DNA from: Treponema sp.
GTDB taxonomy: Bacteria > Spirochaetota > Spirochaetia > Treponematales > Breznakiellaceae
Direction: 5' to 3'
Length of the DNA stretch: 15,136 nt
Assembly: GCA_031276685.1 (NCBI GenBank)
Contig: JAISMQ010000151.1
Location: 1 to 15,136 of the forward strand
Made by a program: the position numbers and the translations under genes. Of the stretch, positions 1-6,168 are shown piece by piece. Each line of letters opens with the position of its first letter. The first letter of the stretch is position 1. The notes below the pieces were generated by a model. That model made no database searches. It was given only the letters and a program-made list of their open reading frames with translations, and was not told the origin of the DNA.

Positions 1-96
1 GAAACGGCCTACCAGGAGGGAGGACACGACAGCCGGGACCAGGAGAAGCCCCAGGCTGAGGATGATTATCCGTTCTCTTTTTGCATCTTGTATCAT
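1..96 (-). CDS. N-terminus of a membrane or exported protein (partial, runs off left edge)
   Basis: Read on the minus strand from the ATG at 96, an open frame of 32 codons reaches the window edge without a stop. The predicted start MIQDAKRERIII is a short charged segment with basic residues at K6, R7 and R9. It is followed by a strongly hydrophobic stretch (about residues 10-30, I, L, V, G, A and S), which looks like a first transmembrane helix or uncleaved signal anchor. No Shine-Dalgarno is visible just upstream, but a plausible promoter lies at 108-136. The product cannot be identified from 32 residues; a sensor, chemoreceptor or transporter subunit would all fit. It is divergent from the TPR gene at 470. 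Coding potential rests on frame, hydrophobic pattern and promoter only. Confidence 0.55.
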   Translation of the reverse strand, partial: MIQDAKRERIIILSLGLLLVPAVVSSLLVGRF

Positions 97-107
97 AATC
101 TAACAAC

Positions 108-136
108 AAGATACAACAAGACCAAACGGAATTCAA
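108..136 (-). promoter_or_regulatory. Candidate sigma-70-type promoter for the left-edge membrane-protein gene
   Basis: On the minus strand a -35-like TTGAAT (136-131) is followed after 17 bp by a -10-like TATCTT (113-108). The expected start point is about 5 bases ahead of the ATG at 96, so the transcript would have almost no leader. The -10 lies within an imperfect 10-bp tandem repeat (101-110 and 111-120, each ending ACAACAAG on the plus strand). The matches are 4/6 and 4/6, so this is only moderately supported. Confidence 0.4.
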
Positions 137-435
137 CTAGTTTATAAACAAAAATGAATGAAACAGATAAATACCGTACTACACCGCAGTCCATTTGGCA
201 CTGAGCGGGGCGCTTCCGGTTGCCAGCCTTATTACCTGTGAACAAAAGCGAAAAAGAAAGGGGTGTCCGGCTGGACGCCTATCCCTGACCATTACCGTGC
301 TGAAATGGCCCGGCGGGAAACGAGACGGATACTCTATTTATCCAAAACCGGAGCCTAACACATCTGTATACCTTTTTCTGGCTACCGGAAAATCCGGGCC
401 GGGTTCCCGAACAATGCCAGCCGCTATAACGCCGT

Positions 436-463
436 TTCACAAGCGGATATAGAGGGCTATTAT
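436..463 (+). promoter_or_regulatory. Predicted promoter of the TPR-protein gene, leaderless geometry
   Basis: A -35-like TTCACA (436-441, 5/6 to TTGACA) is followed after 16 bp by TATTAT (458-463, 5/6 to TATAAT). Exactly six bases separate the -10 from the ATG at 470, so transcription would begin at or next to the start codon. An AGAGGG at 451-456 could act as a distant ribosome site only if transcription began further upstream. Confidence 0.5.
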
Positions 464-469
464 ATCGGT

Positions 470-2344
470 ATGCGCGTTATGGAATCCGCCCTTGTACTGA
501 TGTTGCTGCTGGGCTTCGCCGCCCCCCTCCGGGGGCAGGATCAGGCCGGGGGGGCGGAAGCCCTGCTGGAAGAGGCCCAGGCTGCGGAATACGCGGAGTA
601 CTGGGACCGGGCTATCGAGCTTTACAGCGCCGGGCAGGATCGGTACCCCCAGGATATCCGGTTTCCCTGGGCGCTGGGGGACCTCTACCGGAACGAGAAT
701 CTCTACAGCCTGGCCTGGGACGAGTACCGCCGGGCGGAGAAACTTGCCCCAAAGGAGCCGGAGCTTCTGTACAGCCTTGCCAGGACTGCGGGCTACCTTA
801 ACCTGGATACCCAGTCGGTGGATTACCTGGAACGGCTTCTGGCTGTCGAACCGGACCACCGGGAGGCTATTGGGCAGCTTGGCTGGATGTACTACAAGGT
901 CCACCGGCAGGCGGAGGGGGAACGGCTTCTGCGCGACGCCCTGGAGCGGTTCGGGGACAGCAGTCCCGACTACGCCATGACCCTGGGGACCCTTAACGCC
1001 GATATGTTCCGCTATGACGAGGGCAAACAGTGGTACCTTAGCGCCATAGAGGGGGCCCTGGCCCGGCAGGACACGCTGTTTGCCGCGGTGGCCCACTACA
1101 ACCTCTCCATCCTGGAAAGCCGTTTTTACCACTTCGACCTGGCCTTTGAGCAGACCAGCGCCTCCCTTGCCAGGCTGAACCGCGCCTCGGGCCGTCTGGC
1201 CAGGGGGGAGCTCTACCTGCGGCAGTTGGACCTCCGCGCCGCCTTTTCCGATTACGAGGCGGCCTACAACCTGGACAGCTCCCCGCTTTCCCGCCTTAAC
1301 CTGGCCCAGTTGTACCAGATTTCCGGCCGTCTGGAGGAGGCCAAGGTCTACGCGGAGGACTGTCTAAAGGCCGGGGATCGGTCCTGGATGATGAACTACG
1401 GCATCGATCCGGCGCGCTACAACCGGGACATTCACGAAATTCTCTACAAAACCTACGACGGGCTTGCCCGGACGGAAAAACTCAGGCCCTATCCTGCCCC
1501 GCTGGAGTGGCTGCGGAGCGCGGCCCGGGAGATTCAGTACCTGTTTAACGCGGAGATCCACCGCCACCTGTTCCGCAAGTACAGCCGCCTTTCCGCGGAC
1601 GCCTACGGGGAGCCCCACCCGGACGCCTTTATCCAGTATTACCAGGCTTTCGAGGGCTATCCCCGCCGCAGTCTAAGCTACCTTAGGGCCGCCCGCGACT
1701 TTGAAGTGCCCCTTATCCCCGCTTCGGAACCGGGGTACTACTACGAGGAGGGGCGGACGATGAACAAGCCGGAGCTGACGGCGGAAGCCCTGCGGGGCTT
1801 TGACCGCCTGTGGGAGCGGGACATGATGGCGGACGGGTTTGCCGAACTTGCCGTCGCCCTCCGCCGCCAAAGCGCCCGGTACTGCGCGGAAGAGCTCTAC
1901 CGCCTGAATCCGGGGGCCCTGCGGCAGCGGGGCATCGCATTGCCGGTGGAACTGCGCTTTAACGCGCCGGGGGCCGGGACCCCCCCGCCGATCCGCCTGG
2001 TTGGGGACATGCTGAAAAAGGCGGGGATCCAAAACGCAGGCGCTGCGGGACAAAGCGCCCCCCGCGCTTCTGGCGCCCCGGAGGGGGCTGCCCAGGGCGG
2101 CCCGGAAACCGCAGGGGGGTTTACCCTGACCTTGAGTTTTGAGGAATTCGAAAGCGCCGGGGGTCCGGGCTGGGCGGTCTTCTGCGAGCTTAGGGACCGG
2201 GATGCGCGGAACGCCGCGCTCAGGCGCGACATGCTTCTGGCCTCCGCCTCCCGGCGGGACGCGGCGGCCTTTGCCCGCGAGCTGGCGGACGCGGTGTTTA
2301 GTTTTGAAGCGGCTACTTTACCTGGTCGACTATCTCCCGGATAA
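470..2344 (+). CDS. Secreted tetratricopeptide-repeat (TPR) protein
   Basis: The 624-residue product begins with a signal peptide (MRVMESALVLMLLLGFAAPLRGQ, hydrophobic core about residues 5-19, cleavage probably near 22), so it should act in the periplasm or at the envelope. An ATG at 479 is a possible alternative start. Residues about 30-330 are helical repeats of TPR type: pairs of helices with W/L/Y-A-x-x-G/A-L and aromatic positions, for example around 46-110, 120-155 and 255-300. A middle helical region (about 335-480) is rich in Tyr and Arg. A low-complexity Ala/Gly/Pro linker (about 515-550) leads to a C-terminal alpha/beta segment (about 550-613, LTLSFEEF ... AVFCEL ... ELADAVFSFE). 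That segment vaguely resembles envelope assembly or transport-auxiliary domains, but I cannot assign it. TPR proteins serve as scaffolds; no enzymatic motif is visible. The last ten codons overlap the convergent DHH gene by 32 bp. Confidence 0.85.
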   Translation: MRVMESALVLMLLLGFAAPLRGQDQAGGAEALLEEAQAAEYAEYWDRAIELYSAGQDRYPQDIRFPWALGDLYRNENLYSLAWDEYRRAEKLAPKEPELLYSLARTAGYLNLDTQSVDYLERLLAVEPDHREAIGQLGWMYYKVHRQAEGERLLRDALERFGDSSPDYAMTLGTLNADMFRYDEGKQWYLSAIEGALARQDTLFAAVAHYNLSILESRFYHFDLAFEQTSASLARLNRASGRLARGELYLRQLDLRAAFSDYEAAYNLDSSPLSRLNLAQLYQISGRLEEAKVYAEDCLKAGDRSWMMNYGIDPARYNRDIHEILYKTYDGLARTEKLRPYPAPLEWLRSAAREIQYLFNAEIHRHLFRKYSRLSADAYGEPHPDAFIQYYQAFEGYPRRSLSYLRAARDFEVPLIPASEPGYYYEEGRTMNKPELTAEALRGFDRLWERDMMADGFAELAVALRRQSARYCAEELYRLNPGALRQRGIALPVELRFNAPGAGTPPPIRLVGDMLKKAGIQNAGAAGQSAPRASGAPEGAAQGGPETAGGFTLTLSFEEFESAGGPGWAVFCELRDRDARNAALRRDMLLASASRRDAAAFARELADAVFSFEAATLPGRLSPG

Positions 2345-3218
2345 CCTGGTCCGCCTTGTCGTTGTCCACCTGGCAGGTGCCCACCTGGTGGTGCCCGCCG
2401 CCGCCGTAGCGGTAGAGCAGGTTCCCCACGTCAATGGTGGCGCTGCGGTTGATGATGCTGTAGCCCACGGTGATGGCGGTGTTAAGCTTTTCCCGGCCGT
2501 CTATGACCCAGACGGAGATGTTCTGTTCCGGGAACAGGGTGTAGATGAGGAAGCGGTTCCCGGCGTAGATGGGGTCCACGCTCCGCAGATCCACCAGCAC
2601 GGCGTTTCCCTCCACCTTGGCGCGGGTCTGTATCATTTCCTTGAACAGGGAGCTTTGGGAAAAGTACACTTCCAGCCGTTCCTTGACATCGCTCATGTCC
2701 AGAATCTCGTCGATGGTCTTCTCCGCGCAGGCTTTGGCAAGGGCCTTCATCAGATCGTAGTTGCTGATCGTGAAATTCCGGAAGCGCCCGAGCCCGGTCC
2801 GGGGGTCCATGATAAAGCCCAGCAGGACCCAGCCCTTGGGGTCGAGAATTTCGTCCTTCGTCAGGTTCCCCGAATCCACCTTGTCCACGTACTCGATCAT
2901 CCGGTTGAAGCGGTGGAGCTTTTCGTCCCCGCCGTAGTAGTCGTAGACGACCCGGGCGCAACTGGGGGCCAGCCGCGAGACCCCTTCGAAAAAGGTTTTG
3001 GCCCCCAGGCGGCTGGATTCGCTGGAATGGTGGTCAAACCACAGCTTGCAGCCTTTTACATAGGGGATATTTGCCAGGATATCGTTGTCGGTTACGTTTA
3101 CCAGGCCGTCCTGTATGTCTTTGGGGTGGACGAATTTCCAATCGTCGATAAGCCCCAGGTAAACAAGCAGCGCCCCGCAGGCTAGTCCGTCAAAATCCGA
3201 TCTGGTAAGTAATCTCAT
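2313..3218 (-). CDS. DHH/DHHA1-family phosphoesterase (exopolyphosphatase-like or NrnA-like)
   Basis: The 301-residue cytoplasmic protein has the full DHH signature: D8-F-D10-G (motif I), an Asp in NVTDND at 44-46 (motif II), D62-H63-H64 (motif III) and V-D112-K-V-D115 (motif IV). These are the usual metal ligands (Mn2+ or similar). A C-terminal DHHA1 substrate-binding domain is marked by GGGGHH at 272-277. Families with this layout hydrolyse phosphodiester or phosphoanhydride bonds (nano-RNA, pApA, cyclic dinucleotides, short polyphosphate); the true substrate cannot be told from sequence. The frame is open back to an ATG at 3239. I chose 3218 because AGAGGG (3231-3226) lies 7 bases ahead, and the upstream ATG falls inside the predicted -10 box. 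It is divergent from the M16 gene and convergent with the TPR gene. Confidence 0.87.
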   Translation of the reverse strand: MRLLTRSDFDGLACGALLVYLGLIDDWKFVHPKDIQDGLVNVTDNDILANIPYVKGCKLWFDHHSSESSRLGAKTFFEGVSRLAPSCARVVYDYYGGDEKLHRFNRMIEYVDKVDSGNLTKDEILDPKGWVLLGFIMDPRTGLGRFRNFTISNYDLMKALAKACAEKTIDEILDMSDVKERLEVYFSQSSLFKEMIQTRAKVEGNAVLVDLRSVDPIYAGNRFLIYTLFPEQNISVWVIDGREKLNTAITVGYSIINRSATIDVGNLLYRYGGGGHHQVGTCQVDNDKADQVIREIVDQVK

Positions 3219-3237
3219 GTAAAAGCCCTCTGAAAGC

Positions 3238-3247
3238 ATTATATAAT
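3238..3247 (+). promoter_or_regulatory. Palindromic shared -10 element; M16 promoter with leaderless geometry
   Basis: ATTATATAAT is a perfect 10-bp palindrome, so it contains TATAAT on both strands (plus 3242-3247, minus 3243-3238). For the plus strand, six bases separate TATAAT from the ATG at 3254, predicting a leaderless M16 transcript. No good plus-strand -35 is visible at 16-18 bp. The two divergent genes would compete for polymerase at the same ten bases. Confidence 0.5.
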
Positions 3248-3267
3248 AGGTGTATGAACATCTTCAA
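3238..3267 (-). promoter_or_regulatory. Promoter of the DHH phosphoesterase gene
   Basis: On the minus strand TTGAAG (3267-3262, 4/6 to TTGACA) is followed after 18 bp by a perfect TATAAT (3243-3238). The expected transcription start near 3231 gives a leader of about 13 bases that begins at the Shine-Dalgarno AGAGGG. The -35 lies within the first codons of the divergent M16 gene. Confidence 0.55.
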
Positions 3268-6154
3268 TTCCAAACATAGGGCCTTCGCGTTTGCGCTGGC
3301 CCTTTCTCTGTTTCTGCCGGGATTCTTCCTTTCCTGTCTTTCTACCACGAAGCCGGAAGGGCCTTCAATCGCCTCCTATTCCGGTCTGGGAGCGCCGGCG
3401 GATCCTATCCCCTTTATGAAGAAGGTCCGCACGGGCGTTCTTCCGGGGGGGCTGAGGTACTTTATTCTGGAAAACCCCCGGCCTGAAAACCGGGCCTTTC
3501 TTACGCTGGCGGTAGACGCCGGCTCCGTCCTGGAGGAGGACAACGAACAGGGGCTTGCCCACTTTGTGGAACACATGGCCTTTAACGGTACGGCGCGGTT
3601 CCCCGAATCCGAGCTTATCGGCTACCTGCGTTCCCTGGGGATGCGTTTTGGGCCGGAGGTAAACGCCTACACAAGCTACGACCGTACGGTTTTTGGTATT
3701 GAAGTTCCGGTGGAACAGGCAAAAACCGCATCGGGGGGCCCCCTTAAGCGCCTTCCCGTAAAGGCTCTGGAAGTGCTGGACGACTGGACCAGGGCCATTA
3801 CCTTCGCCCCCAAGGACGTGGACGAGGAGCGGCTGGTTATCATGGAGGAGTACCGGGCCCATCTGGGGGCCGTAGACCGGCTTCAGCGGAAACTGCTGCC
3901 CATTCTGTTCGGCGGCTCCCGGTACGAGAGCCGTTTCCCCATCGGGCTGCCGGAGATCATCGAAAACGCCCCGGCCCAGCGCCTGGAAGCCTTTTACCGC
4001 CGCTGGTACCGGCCGGACAACATGGCCTTGATCATCGTGGGGGACTTTGACGGGGCAAGCCTGGAGGCGGAACTGGGTTCCCATTTTGGCGGCGCCGCGG
4101 CGGAAGGGCCCCTGGCGCGGCCCCGTTACGATCTTCCCGCCCCCAAAAAGGGGAACCTTGAAACGGCGATTCTTACGGACCCGGAAATTTCCTTTAGCCA
4201 GATTAACCTGTACTTTAAGCGCAACCCCCAGCCGCTTGGCCAGGATCTGAAAAGCTACCGGGAGGGCCTTATCGACAACCTGATCAGCCGTATGCTGTCC
4301 CTGCGCTTCGCCGACGCTGCCCAGGACCCCGAAAGCCCCTACATATACGGCGGGGCGGGGAATGTCCGCTATGGCGCTTCGGCCCGCTACTACGTGCTGA
4401 TGGCGGAACCGAAATCCGGCAAGGCCGAGGAAAGCCTGCGGGAACTGGTGCGGGTCAAGGAGTCCATGCGCCGTTTCGGCTTTACCGAAACGGAGATCCG
4501 TATAGCCAAGGCCTCCCTTCTTTCGGAACTGGAACAGGCGGTTTCCGAAAAGGACCGGCAGCCGTCGGACGGCTACGTGTCCGGCCTTACGGATTATTTT
4601 CTGGACGGGGAGCCCCTGCCGGACATTGAGTGGGAGTACGCGGCGGCGCTTCAGTTGCTGCCGGGGATCGGCGCCGTGGACATAACGCGGCAGGCCGGGG
4701 ACTACTTTGAACCGGGGGATGTACGGGCCTTTATCATTGCCCCGGAGTCCGAACGGGGGACGCTCCCCGCGGAGGCCATGATCCGGCGCATAATCCGGGA
4801 AAGCGCCGGGCTTAGGCTGCAGCCGCCCGAAGAACCGGCCACGGCGGAGGCCCTGGTCTCCCGGCGGCCCGAAGCCGGAAGCGTCCGGTCGGAATCCGTT
4901 GACGGGGAAACCGGCGCGCTGGTATGGGAATTGGAAAACGGGGCCACGCTGATCCTCAAGGAAACGGCGAACCGGAACAACGACATTACCCTCTACGCCA
5001 TGGCGCGGGGCGGCACGGTAAGCGTGGAAAGCGGGGACCGCGTTTCCGCGCTTCTGGCGGCGGAAATGGCGGAAGCCTCCGGCCTTGGCCCCTGGCCCAG
5101 GCCCCAGTTGATCAAGCTCCTTGCGGACAAACAGGTAAGTTTTTCCTTCTGGACCGGGAACTACAACCGGGGCTTCCAGGGCTCCGCCACCGCCAAGGAT
5201 ATCGAAACCCTTTTTGAGATGCTCTACCTGTCTTTTACCCAGCCCCGGCTGGACGGAAACGCCGTCCGGGCGCTGCTGGACAGCTACCGTACCAGCCTGA
5301 TCCAGCGGAACGAGGATCCGGGGACCGTTTTTTCCGACGCGGTGGTAAGCGTCAGTTCCGGCGGGCACCCCTATTTTAAGCCCCTTACCGCGGAAGATCT
5401 GGACAAGGCGGACCTGGCCCGGGCGCTGTCGTTCATTAAGCGGGGCCTTAACCCCGGCGACTACACCTTTGTCTTTGCCGGGAACCTTGACCCGGCGCTG
5501 ATGCGGTCCCTGGCGGAAACCTGGCTGGCGTCGATTCCGGCTTCGGAACCGTGGAACGCCTGGACGGATCCCGGCCTGCAAAGGCCGGGGAAGACCGACA
5601 CGAAGGTCTACAAGGGGAAGGAGGAGCAGAGCATCGTTTACCTGGGCTGGTTCGCGCCCCTGGCCTATTCGGAAGAACAAAGCGCGGCGGTTTCCGTCCT
5701 GATGGAGTACCTGGACATCCGCCTGACCGAGGATATCCGGGAAAAGATGGGGGGCGTTTACTCCGTACAGGCGGATCTTTCCCTTTCCCCGGTTCCCGTG
5801 GAGGAACTGGTGGCGCAGGTCTACTTTGTCTGCGATCCAAAGCGCAGCGACGAACTGTCCCAGGCCGTGGAGGCCCTGCTGCGGCGGACCGCCGAAGAAC
5901 CCGTCAGCCGGGACGTTTTTGCCAAATCCGTGGAGGCGTTAAAGAAGAACTGGGAAGCGTCGATCCAGAGCAACCTCTACATCGCCCAAAGCTACGCCAA
6001 CTCGTCGGTGCTGCTGCGCAGCCCCCTTTCCCGGCTGGACAGCCGCCCGGAACTCTACAGCCGGGTACAGCCCGAAGACATCCAGCGGCTCTGCCGACTG
6101 TTAATTTCCCGGGGCCCCGCCCGGGTGCTGCTCTACCCGGAGGGATGGAACTAA
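3254..6154 (+). CDS. M16-family zinc metalloprotease lipoprotein (PqqL/insulinase type)
   Basis: The 966-residue protein starts with a lipoprotein signal (hydrophobic residues 10-27 and FLSC with the acceptor Cys at 28), so it is probably anchored to a membrane facing the periplasm. The inverted zinc motif H103-F-V-E106-H107 lies in GLAHFVEHMAFNGT, with the third ligand most likely E198 in VIMEEY, as in active M16 peptidases. The spacing between these is about 14 residues longer than in pitrilysin, owing to a Gly/Pro/Lys insertion near 158-168. The length and the second set of M16-like segments (about 555-960, including a GGVYSVQADLS segment near 835) indicate an active N-terminal half fused to an inactive C-terminal half. 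Its role is probably degradation or processing of peptides in the envelope; substrates are unknown. No strong Shine-Dalgarno precedes the ATG (only AGG at 3248-3250). The stop lies 14 bases from the convergent pbpC stop. Confidence 0.9.
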   Translation: MNIFNSKHRAFAFALALSLFLPGFFLSCLSTTKPEGPSIASYSGLGAPADPIPFMKKVRTGVLPGGLRYFILENPRPENRAFLTLAVDAGSVLEEDNEQGLAHFVEHMAFNGTARFPESELIGYLRSLGMRFGPEVNAYTSYDRTVFGIEVPVEQAKTASGGPLKRLPVKALEVLDDWTRAITFAPKDVDEERLVIMEEYRAHLGAVDRLQRKLLPILFGGSRYESRFPIGLPEIIENAPAQRLEAFYRRWYRPDNMALIIVGDFDGASLEAELGSHFGGAAAEGPLARPRYDLPAPKKGNLETAILTDPEISFSQINLYFKRNPQPLGQDLKSYREGLIDNLISRMLSLRFADAAQDPESPYIYGGAGNVRYGASARYYVLMAEPKSGKAEESLRELVRVKESMRRFGFTETEIRIAKASLLSELEQAVSEKDRQPSDGYVSGLTDYFLDGEPLPDIEWEYAAALQLLPGIGAVDITRQAGDYFEPGDVRAFIIAPESERGTLPAEAMIRRIIRESAGLRLQPPEEPATAEALVSRRPEAGSVRSESVDGETGALVWELENGATLILKETANRNNDITLYAMARGGTVSVESGDRVSALLAAEMAEASGLGPWPRPQLIKLLADKQVSFSFWTGNYNRGFQGSATAKDIETLFEMLYLSFTQPRLDGNAVRALLDSYRTSLIQRNEDPGTVFSDAVVSVSSGGHPYFKPLTAEDLDKADLARALSFIKRGLNPGDYTFVFAGNLDPALMRSLAETWLASIPASEPWNAWTDPGLQRPGKTDTKVYKGKEEQSIVYLGWFAPLAYSEEQSAAVSVLMEYLDIRLTEDIREKMGGVYSVQADLSLSPVPVEELVAQVYFVCDPKRSDELSQAVEALLRRTAEEPVSRDVFAKSVEALKKNWEASIQSNLYIAQSYANSSVLLRSPLSRLDSRPELYSRVQPEDIQRLCRLLISRGPARVLLYPEGWN

Positions 6155-6168
6155 GGGCGCCCGCCGCG

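Larger units (their letters stand above)
97..469. other. Intergenic region between the divergent membrane-protein and TPR genes
   Basis: The 373 bases hold no convincing gene. The left third (97-180) is AT-rich and contains the minus-strand promoter. A TATAAA at 143-148 lies 5 bases before an ATG at 154, which opens only a 16-codon frame ending at 204; another ATG at 158 opens a 27-codon frame ending at 241. The right two thirds are of mixed composition. An open frame at 195-452 would need a TTG start, has no ribosome site and shows no recognisable protein character. The last 35 bases contain the probable promoter of the TPR gene. I see no tRNA or strong terminator here. Confidence 0.5.

Noticed and set aside
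195..452. 85-codon plus-strand frame before the TPR gene
   Set aside because: It needs a TTG start, has no ribosome site, has the composition of non-coding DNA, and runs over the predicted TPR promoter.
3365..5680. Long minus-strand open frame (771 codons) opposite the M16 gene
   Set aside because: The plus-strand frame carries the zinc motif and lipoprotein signal. The antisense frame is Arg/Gly/Pro-rich with no recognisable domain, as expected opposite GC-ending codons.
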